From an uncultured Clostridium sp. (GTDB lineage Bacteria > Bacillota > Clostridia > TANB77 > CAG-508), in contig URWN01000050.1 of the NCBI GenBank assembly GCA_900551615.1, positions 1 to 8,071 on the forward strand: a DNA stretch of 8,071 bases. The letters are read 5' to 3'. Below, one piece after another: positions 1 through 4,918 of the stretch. Both the position numbers and the translations under genes were made by a program. Below the pieces are notes generated by a model, which saw only the letters and a list, made by a program, of their open reading frames with translations, was not told where the DNA came from and made no database searches. Each line of letters starts with the position of its first letter. Position 1 is the stretch's first letter.

Positions 1-57
1 GCCTCAAGCTCCGACAGGGCTTTGCCCTGTACCTTTTGCTCGCTTCGCTCGTGTGCC
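1..57. repeat. GC-rich palindromic segment that interrupts the lysR gene
   Basis: This stretch is far richer in G and C than the flanking sequence. It contains a perfect hairpin, ACAGGGC-TTT-GCCCTGT at 14-30, and a direct repeat of GCTCG around 38-51. It begins exactly where the LysR homology of the neighbouring gene stops. Seen: composition change, palindrome and loss of homology. Inferred: the edge of a small mobile or repeated element, for example a subterminal hairpin of an IS200/IS605-type element or another palindromic intergenic repeat. The other end lies outside the window, so the element type is open. Confidence 0.5.
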
Positions 58-330
58 TAATTTTATGTCTTTATGTGTGTTAAATATTGAATCAGTTTTT
101 GAAAGAATTTCTATCGAATCCTTTATTTGTAAATATAATTTTTTACCATTTTTATTAAGTATCATTCCATATTTACTTCTTTTAAATAATTCTACCTTTA
201 ATTCATTCTCTAAATTTTTAATATGTTTTGTTACAGCAGGTTGTGAAATATGTAACATTTCACTTGCTTTCGTTAAATTTTCTTCATCGGCTACAATTTT
301 GAATATTCTATATAGTTCTAAATTTATCAT
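4..330 (-). pseudogene. LysR-family transcriptional regulator, truncated to its HTH domain
   Basis: The first ~92 residues are a textbook LysR N-terminus. An opening helix (LELYRIFKIVADEENLTKAS) leads into the winged helix-turn-helix with the ISQPAVTKHIKNLE recognition region and then ELFKRSKYGMILNKNGK, the usual wing. Family members are about 290-300 residues with a C-terminal effector-binding domain. Here homology ends near residue 92 and the last 16 or so residues are basic, low-complexity translation of the GC-rich segment at 1-57, ending in TGA. The effector domain is absent, so ligand-responsive regulation is lost. A stand-alone HTH could at most bind DNA. The start ATG (328-330) has GGGAG about 10 bases upstream. 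A perfect dyad at 352-382 lies just upstream and could be its autoregulatory operator. Confidence 0.8.
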
Positions 331-351
331 ATAATCATTTCTCCCTTTATA

Positions 352-382
352 AAATTAATGGTCAATTTTTAACCATTAATTT
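352..382. promoter_or_regulatory. 11-bp perfect inverted repeat upstream of lysR
   Basis: AAATTAATGGT (352-362) and its exact reverse complement (372-382) flank a 9-base loop. It lies 22 bases upstream of the lysR start and about 95 bases downstream of the stop of the AlbA_2 gene. Two readings are possible: a LysR-type dyad operator (these proteins often bind inverted repeats near their own promoter), or a weak AT-rich terminator for the minus-strand operon, since TTTTAT follows the stem on that strand. The sequence alone does not decide. Confidence 0.45.
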
Positions 383-445
383 ATTTTTATAAACGCATAC
401 ATTTAACTCTACTTTCTTTATTATTGTTTTTTCTTATTAACATGT

Positions 446-477
446 TTGGTCATCTTATTCGGTTATCTTGTTCGGTT
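446..477. repeat. Short 13-base direct repeat just after the AlbA_2 gene stop
   Basis: Two adjacent 13-base units (446-458 and 459-471) match at 10 of 13 positions. A third partial copy of six bases (TCGGTT, 472-477) runs into the stop codon of the AlbA_2-type gene. The units read TTGGTCATCTTAT and TCGGTTATCTTGT. No function is evident; replication slippage is the simplest origin. Confidence 0.4.
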
Positions 478-1958
478 CATTTTAGAAGCTTCCAATAACC
501 TTTTCTATCTGAGCCAACTCTTTCAATTTTTCCTCTTTCTTTCAAATGAGCTAATAAAGTAGAAATAGTTCTTCTTGATACACTCAATTTATTTGAAAGT
601 TCTACTTGAGTTATATTAGGATTTATTTTTAACAATTCTAATAAATTTATCTCATTATCTGTGAAATTTTCTGTGAAATTATCTGTGCAATTTTCTGTAA
701 TATTCTGTGCAATTATTTCTTGTTCCTCTTTTCTAAAAGTAACTTTAAATGTTCCTCTTAAGTTTTCAAATTCTGGTTCCGGTAAATTCATTTTCTTCAT
801 TTCATCTCTCATTGTAGCAATACCTGTATGCCTATTTTCAACAATATCTGTGGTTTCTTCCAAAAGTCTAATAATAGTATTGTTTCTAACTTCAAGCATA
901 TTGTCTGTGCCTAAATTTTCTAATCTATTATTTCCATATAAATCACCAGGATTTAATATTTCTATTCTATCATCAAATATTCTTAAATAGATATATGCAC
1001 CTTCTGTGTTACAACTATAATCTCTATGAATAAGTGCATTAGCTATTGCTTCTCTTAATGCTTTCATAGGATAATGAGGTACATCAGTTCTTTTTCCGTC
1101 ATTATCAATTATAACCATCGTTCCTATATTTCTTCTTACAAAAGCTAAAGATTTATCTAGCATTTCTTCAATAGTACCCTCAACTCTTTCGTTATCATCA
1201 AATCTTTGTCCTAATTCTCCAACATCTCCTAATTTTCTTCCAGGAACAACAACACAAGCAATAAATAGTTGCGGAAGATATCCTTGTGGATATTCTCCAA
1301 ACACCATCATTCCTGCAAGTGTCGGTCTTATTTTTCCTGTACTGTTTTCTATTATTCCATTTAGTTTTAAAATTTTTTCATCAGAAAACTTTGAAAGGTT
1401 AGGTTTGTTTTTCTTTATATTAGTTAAGTATGTTGTAATTTTTTCTTGATTTAAATCTTCAAATTCAGCCCTTTTTATTGGTCTTAAATCTTCCTCAATT
1501 CCATCACTATAACTTTGTAAACTATATATTTCATAATCAGTCATATGCTCATCCGAATCTCCAATTCTAATATATGAGCCTTTGTTTATCCCTACATTTT
1601 TATAATAGCAAGGTTTCTTTTTTTGTGGCAATTCATTTATTTTTACAGCTAATAATTTTTTATCATTATATGTAATGGCTAAAAATTCTGGTCTAATTTT
1701 AGGCTCAAGAGAAGTAGTACATAATGCTGTAATTTGTTTTTGCAAATCATTTACATCATATACGTCCTGCTCTATAAAATTATTATGCTCATTTATTCCA
1801 AATATTATAATTCCACCATATTTATTAGCAAATGCAGAAATTGTATCATAACATTTTTGTGGGCAACCTTTTTCAGCTGTTTTTGCTTCTAGCTTGTCCG
1901 TTTCTGTTTGATATTTTTGCATATATTTTATTGCATCTATAATTTCTTTTTCTGTCAT
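477..1958 (-). CDS. AlbA_2 (Schlafen-type) DNA-binding / GHKL-like ATPase / winged-helix protein
   Basis: This 493-residue protein has the architecture of the COG2865 group of 'putative transcriptional regulators', often annotated as ATP-binding or RecG-like proteins. Residues ~15-135 form an AlbA_2 domain, with the hallmark DTISAFANKYGGIIIFGINE. Residues ~290-410 match the HATPase_c_4 fold: the N-box-like LREAIANALIHRDY (301-314), RIEILNPGDL (331-340) and the RHTGIATMRDEM segment (376-387). Residues ~434-493 are a winged helix with ELSNKLSVSRRTISTLLAHL as its HTH. A short Asn-x-Thr repeat links the last two domains. Family members are thought to bind nucleic acid and ATP, but their in vivo role is poorly known and they are common on mobile and accessory islands. 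The start ATG has AGAAGGT 6 bases upstream and lies 15 bases after the small ORF, consistent with co-transcription from the DUF6076-like gene. The length looks complete. Confidence 0.88.
   Translation of the reverse strand: MTEKEIIDAIKYMQKYQTETDKLEAKTAEKGCPQKCYDTISAFANKYGGIIIFGINEHNNFIEQDVYDVNDLQKQITALCTTSLEPKIRPEFLAITYNDKKLLAVKINELPQKKKPCYYKNVGINKGSYIRIGDSDEHMTDYEIYSLQSYSDGIEEDLRPIKRAEFEDLNQEKITTYLTNIKKNKPNLSKFSDEKILKLNGIIENSTGKIRPTLAGMMVFGEYPQGYLPQLFIACVVVPGRKLGDVGELGQRFDDNERVEGTIEEMLDKSLAFVRRNIGTMVIIDNDGKRTDVPHYPMKALREAIANALIHRDYSCNTEGAYIYLRIFDDRIEILNPGDLYGNNRLENLGTDNMLEVRNNTIIRLLEETTDIVENRHTGIATMRDEMKKMNLPEPEFENLRGTFKVTFRKEEQEIIAQNITENCTDNFTENFTDNEINLLELLKINPNITQVELSNKLSVSRRTISTLLAHLKERGKIERVGSDRKGYWKLLK
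657..714 (-). repeat. 12-base tandem repeat encoding an Asn-x-Thr-Glu/Asp linker
   Basis: Units starting at 657, 669, 681 and 693, plus a partial fifth, share the core TCTGTGAAATT. They encode N-F-T-D, N-F-T-E, N-C-T-D and N-I-T-E in the linker (~residues 418-434) between the ATPase and winged-helix domains. Comparable repeats occur at this position in related proteins. Copy number in such a tract can change by slippage in steps of four residues without breaking the frame. Confidence 0.7.
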
Positions 1959-1973
1959 AAATTTACCTTCTTT

Positions 1974-2134
1974 CTATTTTTTATTCGGAAATTGTTTAGA
2001 TAATCTTTCTAAATCCTGTGGTGTTATTTTACCATTTATTACATCTTTCATAACATTTCCCATTACAGATGACATAGCATTATAGCTGTAATAATTGAAA
2101 CAATATAAGGTGCAATATTTTTCATAAATTCCAT
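1974..2134 (-). pseudogene. Small membrane-associated protein gene, probably frameshifted
   Basis: A very strong ribosome site (GGAGGAGG, 2140-2147) sits 5 bases before ATG 2134, only 19 bases after the DUF6076-like gene. That ORF opens with a hydrophobic helix, MEFMKNIAPYIVSIITAIM, but stops after 23 residues at 2063. The adjacent frame continues without a stop from before 2075 to 1974 and reads MSSVMGNVMKDVINGKITPQ... ending in ERLSKQFPNKK, a plausible soluble tail. Joined with one base restored, the two would make a protein of about 53 residues: an N-terminal transmembrane or amphipathic helix plus a polar tail. Alternatively both pieces are translated, because the stop and a start overlap as TAATG (2061-2065), a termination-reinitiation arrangement. 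I do not recognise the family. One-base loss fits the evidence best. Confidence 0.5.
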
Positions 2135-2153
2135 TTTTTCCTCCTCCAAATTT

Positions 2154-3254
2154 TTATTTATTTTCTTCCATCCATTTATACAAAACATCTTCATCTAATT
2201 TGTCCTGTTTAAATAGCTTTATCTTTGCCTGTGCTTCTTTTTTCCATTTATCAAAATCTTTTTTTAATTGTTTATTATCTTTGTTCCTATATACATTCAT
2301 AACTTTTTGTTGATATGTTCTTCTATATAATAATAATGCTGGTGTATTTTCCAATGTTTTCTTATAAGTTTCATTAGCACCTTTCTCTCTACAAGTTGGG
2401 CTGCCATCAACATTTTCCAAATCACAATATATTTCATTTTGTCTAAATGTTGGAATAAAATATCTACCACAATTTTGACATATTTTTATTGGTAAATTTT
2501 CTTGTTTGACTAATAAATCCAAAACAATAAAACAAATACTTCTTAATTTTTTACTTGTATAAACATTGTGCAATTCTAAATTAGGATCTTTATCATCTAT
2601 TCTTTTTATCAACTTCTCTATTGGTTCATTGTAATTATGATTATGTATGTTTATGTAATTATCTAGTATTATTTCAATATCTTGTGAGTATGTATAAATA
2701 TCATTTTTTATTGTATATGCGACAAATTTTGAATATATAGAACTTTCTTTTAATTCTTCATTACCATTTAAATTATATACAAAATCTACACATTTTTTAA
2801 ATTTACTTTGTATTTCTAATAAATCTTCTAAATGATCACTATATGTATCTTCTAATATTTTTAGAAACTCCATATCTGTTAGTGGTTCTCTGGATTCTAA
2901 ATAGTGTTCATCTTCTTTTATTAACTCAAATCCATAAGCATAAAAGAAAGTATTATATGCAGTTTCAAATGTAGAAAAATCAGCATTTAATAATTTTAAT
3001 AAAATCATCCCTATACTTTCTGCATAATGAATATATATAGTAGATGGTTGTTTACGAATTTCTTTTTTATTTGTGCATTTTATTTTTGTAATATCTTTTT
3101 CTAAGTTCAAATATAGCCTTGTTTCATCATCTTTATGTTCTTTTCTTGTAACACCATATAAATAAAGAGGTGTTGAATAATATTCTTCTTTTTCTTTAAT
3201 ATTAAACCATAAATAGAAATCTTTTAATATTAAATGACGAGGTAATTCTCTCAT
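2154..3254 (-). CDS. DUF6076-like protein with C-terminal four-cysteine zinc site
   Basis: This is a 366-residue soluble protein without a signal peptide or membrane helix. The N-terminal ~250 residues are acidic, lysine-rich and helical, with no catalytic motif that I recognise. The C-terminal part carries C259-x2-C262, C277 and C288 (ICQNCGRYFIP ... YCD ... CREKGA), which forms a probable structural zinc site. It is followed by a helical, charged tail (KKDFDKWKKEAQAKI) that may be a coiled coil. The zinc-site-plus-basic-tail layout resembles proteins annotated as DUF6076 in Clostridia, many of them near integrases. Their function is unknown, and nucleic-acid binding is only a guess. The start ATG has GGAGGA 7 bases upstream. 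It is the first gene of the leftward cassette and is transcribed away from the HTH gene at 3472. Confidence 0.7.
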   Translation of the reverse strand: MRELPRHLILKDFYLWFNIKEKEEYYSTPLYLYGVTRKEHKDDETRLYLNLEKDITKIKCTNKKEIRKQPSTIYIHYAESIGMILLKLLNADFSTFETAYNTFFYAYGFELIKEDEHYLESREPLTDMEFLKILEDTYSDHLEDLLEIQSKFKKCVDFVYNLNGNEELKESSIYSKFVAYTIKNDIYTYSQDIEIILDNYINIHNHNYNEPIEKLIKRIDDKDPNLELHNVYTSKKLRSICFIVLDLLVKQENLPIKICQNCGRYFIPTFRQNEIYCDLENVDGSPTCREKGANETYKKTLENTPALLLYRRTYQQKVMNVYRNKDNKQLKKDFDKWKKEAQAKIKLFKQDKLDEDVLYKWMEENK

Positions 3255-3309
3255 TTCTATTCCTCCAATAAAATATATGTAAAAAATTTCAAAAATATTT
3301 TATATTGTA

Positions 3310-3338
3310 TTGGCAAATATAAAGTATGATTATATAAT
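3310..3338 (+). promoter_or_regulatory. Sigma-A-type promoter P1 (upstream copy) for the HTH gene
   Basis: TTGGCA at 3310-3315 and TATAAT at 3333-3338 are separated by 17 bases, close to consensus. Transcription would begin near 3345 and run into the HTH gene. It lies in the divergent 145-base gap between the DUF6076-like gene and the HTH gene. No equally good minus-strand promoter is visible in that gap; the best there is TTGATA at 3344-3349 with a poor -10. Confidence 0.55.
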
Positions 3339-3350
3339 AACAATATCAAA

Positions 3351-3379
3351 TTGCTATGTGAGATTTTTTACAATATAAT
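3351..3379 (+). promoter_or_regulatory. Sigma-A-type promoter P2 (downstream copy) for the HTH gene
   Basis: TTGCTA at 3351-3356 and a perfect TATAAT at 3374-3379 are 17 bases apart, with predicted start near 3386. It follows P1 by 41 bases. The resulting leader to the TTG start at 3472 is about 85 bases and includes an upstream in-frame ATG at 3400. Confidence 0.55.
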
Positions 3380-3471
3380 AGTACAACAATTAGGAAAAAA
3401 TGTCAATAGGTGTATTGTATAAAAAATCTTGTAAACAAAAAGTCAACCAATTTGGAAGGAGGTATTTTAGG

Positions 3472-3936
3472 TTGGAAAATCAAGAGAACATTTTAGATTT
3501 ATACTATAATAAACATCTAAAACAAAAAGATATTGCAACAATGGTTGGTGTTTCTAAACAATATGTTTCAAAAGTAATAAAATCAGATATTAGATGTAAA
3601 GAAGAAAAACAAATTCGCAAAAATACTAATGCTATTAAGCGAAAGAATTATATGAAAGAATATTTTAAAAATTATGATAGACCAAAGAAAGAAGATAATT
3701 CTTATGAACAACTACAAGCATTATTAAATCAAGATTCTTTAGAGTTATCATATTCTAATAGCAATATAAATGATTATGCTTTTGCAAAATATAATTCAAG
3801 TATCTATCATACAGATAAAAAAGTAAATTTAAAACTTAACAAAGGTATAAAAGTTGGTAATGATGTTCCAAAAACAATAAATATGAACATTCCTATTCCA
3901 ACTCAAAAATACAAATATAGATGTTATAGTATGTAA
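3472..3936 (+). CDS. Small HTH regulator of the integrative-element end module
   Basis: The open frame extends back to ATG 3400. The better start is TTG 3472, which has a perfect AAGGAGGT (3456-3463) 8 bases upstream. ATG 3400 has only AGGA at a poor distance of 4 bases. From TTG the protein is 154 residues. The N-terminal ~40 residues (ILDLYYNKHLKQKDIATMVG then VSKQYVSKVIKS) form a sigma-region-4-like or resolvase-like helix-turn-helix. The middle is highly basic (KRKNYMKEYFKNYDRPKK), and the rest is polar, Asn/Ser-rich and without a recognised fold. Two tandem promoters lie upstream and an excisionase-like gene follows. I infer that it regulates the adjacent element genes or takes part in their transfer biology. 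An exact family name is not recognised. Confidence 0.7.
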   Translation: MENQENILDLYYNKHLKQKDIATMVGVSKQYVSKVIKSDIRCKEEKQIRKNTNAIKRKNYMKEYFKNYDRPKKEDNSYEQLQALLNQDSLELSYSNSNINDYAFAKYNSSIYHTDKKVNLKLNKGIKVGNDVPKTINMNIPIPTQKYKYRCYSM

Positions 3937-3939
3937 ATC

Positions 3940-3970
3940 AAGGGACTTGCAAGAAAGTCTTTTTATTTTA
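3940..3970 (+). terminator. Weak terminator / attenuator between the HTH gene and xis
   Basis: AAGGGACTT (3940-3948) can pair over 9 positions, two of them G-U, with AAGTCTTTT (3955-3963) around a 6-base loop. A T-rich run follows. It starts 4 bases after the HTH gene's stop and ends before the xis ribosome site. A stem this weak probably gives partial read-through, which would keep excisionase expression low. Confidence 0.45.
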
Positions 3971-3998
3971 TAAATTTTAAAGAAGGAGGACAAACTAT

Positions 3999-4223
3999 AT
4001 GGGTAATATAAAGGAAAATTATGAATTAATGTTTACTGCATATCCAGATATAGTAAACATTATTCAACTAAAAGAAATGCTTGGAATTGGCATAAATCTT
4101 GCTTATAGATTAGTAAGAAACAAAACTATTCCATCTCTTAAAGTTGGTAGAGAATATAAAATACTAAAAATAAATCAAGTTATAGAACTTTACCTATGTT
4201 TGATTTTATTGCTGATTTATTAA
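3999..4223 (+). pseudogene. xis: Excisionase-like DNA-binding protein fused out of frame to integrase sequence
   Basis: Residues 1-59 are a complete excisionase-family winged HTH: IIQLKEMLGIGINLAYRLVR, then the turn IPSLKVGREYKILKIN, the usual wing and end strand. Such proteins bind near the attachment site and steer tyrosine recombinases towards excision. The start ATG has AAGGAGG 9 bases upstream. After KIN the last 15 residues, which include the hydrophobic LCLILLLIY, are the out-of-frame translation of integrase codons, so the native C-terminus is missing. Intact relatives usually end about 5-10 residues after this point, so the DNA-binding domain may still fold. The gene ends inside the integrase remnant, the mark of a deletion junction near 4160-4175. 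Confidence 0.8.
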
Positions 4224-4621
4224 AGAAGTATAAGGAAAAATATAAATTAAATGAAAAAATCTTTGGAAATACTTATATAACAGACTATAAAGAGTTTATT
4301 TGTTTAATGGATAATGGAGAATTAGTAAAACCTGACTATGTAGATAGAACTTTTAGTAGAATATTAAAAGAAAATGGATTTAGACATATTAGATTACATG
4401 ATTTAAGACATTCTTGTGCTACATTACTTTTAAGAAATGATGTACCACTTCCAGAAATTCAAAAATGGCTAGGTCATTCAAATATTGTTACTACTCAAAG
4501 ATATTCTCATTTAGATCAGAATGATAAGTCTATACCAGCAAATATGATTGAAACAAAATTTAATATGTCATTTATATCAAATGACAATAAAAAAGAACAA
4601 ATATCTATTGGCATTAGATAA
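4166..4621 (+). pseudogene. int: Tyrosine recombinase (integrase), C-terminal catalytic remnant
   Basis: Integrase homology begins upstream of any start codon. In the frame of the remnant, 4172-4195 reads K-S-S-Y-R-T-L-P, the beta-hairpin motif that precedes the catalytic core half in this family. The first in-frame ATG is 4196. From there the 141 residues contain the HxxR box (LHDLRHSCATLLL, H68 and R71), the second histidine in WLGHSN (H94) and the nucleophile region QRYSHLD (Y103). The arm-binding domain, the core-binding domain and the first catalytic arginine are all missing; full-length members are about 370-400 residues. No ribosome site precedes 4196. It therefore cannot catalyse recombination alone. 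It is joined to the excisionase gene by an internal deletion. Confidence 0.88.
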
Positions 4622-4678
4622 ATGTTCAAAAGAATATATTTCAAAACATTTTCTTAACTTACACAGAAAATTGAAAAG

Positions 4679-4702
4679 TGTTAGGAAAAATGTTAGGAAA
4701 AT
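4679..4702 (+). repeat. Tandem 12-base direct repeat, possible integrase arm-type sites
   Basis: TGTTAGGAAAA occurs at 4679-4689 and again at 4691-4701, a period of 12 bases with one mismatch in the full unit. It sits about 60 bases after the integrase stop, where tyrosine recombinases of this kind often have repeated arm-binding sites. Binding is inferred from position only. Confidence 0.5.
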
Positions 4703-4722
4703 TTGCTTTTTTTATAAATTAA

Positions 4723-4756
4723 AACCTCAAGTATATCTTACGAACTACTTGAGGTT
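4723..4756. terminator. 11-bp perfect inverted repeat; terminator-like on the minus strand
   Basis: AACCTCAAGTA (4723-4733) is the exact complement of TACTTGAGGTT (4746-4756) around a 12-base loop. On the minus strand TTTT and then AATTT follow the stem, giving a plausible Rho-independent terminator. The large nuclease gene already has its own terminator closer by, so this may instead be a second terminator, or a dyad that is part of the attachment region. Confidence 0.45.
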
Positions 4757-4805
4757 CTAATGGTGCCAACGACGTAGACATTTACAACTCGTTAGCTCTC
4801 TTGAC

Positions 4806-4825
4806 GAATGACTAAATAGTCATTC
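4806..4825. repeat. 8-bp perfect palindrome in the candidate attachment region
   Basis: GAATGACT (4806-4813) and AGTCATTC (4818-4825) flank a 4-base AAAT loop, and CTT/AAG outside extends the pairing with a bulge. There is no T-run on either side, so termination is unlikely. It adjoins the GC-richer patch 4757-4805, which itself holds AACGA...TCGTT. Confidence 0.5.
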
Positions 4826-4874
4826 AAGTTATAAATATATTACCAAATTATTTTATAAAAATCAAGTATTTAAG

Positions 4875-4912
4875 AAGAAAATATAGAGTGATATTTTATA
4901 AACCACTCTATA
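4875..4912 (-). terminator. Rho-independent terminator of the zinc-ribbon nuclease gene
   Basis: TATAGAGTG (4882-4890) and CACTCTATA (4904-4912) form a 9-bp perfect stem with a 13-base loop. It begins only 6 bases after the gene's stop on the minus strand and is followed there by ATTTTCTTCTT. Confidence 0.65.
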
Positions 4913-4918
4913 ACTGAA

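Larger units (their letters stand above)
4622..4918. other. Non-coding stretch after the integrase remnant; candidate element end
   Basis: I see no credible gene in these ~300 bases. In order they hold a 12-base direct repeat (4679-4702), an 11-bp inverted repeat (4723-4756), a locally GC-richer patch with an 8-bp palindrome (about 4757-4828), an AT-rich run and the terminator of the gene to the right. In related integrative elements the attachment site and integrase arm-sites lie directly after int, so the element boundary is probably here. No duplicated core sequence was found in the window to prove it. Confidence 0.4.

Noticed and set aside
53..334. Plus-strand ORF of 93 codons
   Set aside because: It is antisense to the LysR HTH coding sequence, has no ribosome site, and its hydrophobic, Phe/Ser-rich translation is what the opposite strand of an AT-rich gene gives.
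661..990. Plus-strand ORF of 109 codons inside the AlbA_2 gene
   Set aside because: It lies fully antisense to a well-supported gene. The translation is low-complexity Ser/Phe/Val without a recognisable domain.
3255..3360. Minus-strand promoter for the DUF6076-like gene
   Set aside because: TTGATA at 3344-3349 and TTGCCA at 3311-3316 have no good -10 at the right distance. A promoter must exist there, but it cannot be placed with confidence.
4548..4760. Plus-strand ORF of 70 codons overlapping the integrase end
   Set aside because: It starts inside the integrase remnant in another frame, has no ribosome site and runs through the direct repeat and the inverted repeat. It looks like chance read-through.
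4757..4835. Possible tRNA 3' end (TGGTGCC, complement GGCACCA) as the integration target
   Set aside because: No T-arm consensus, no matching 5' acceptor half and no cloverleaf can be drawn on either strand, so a tRNA gene is not supported.
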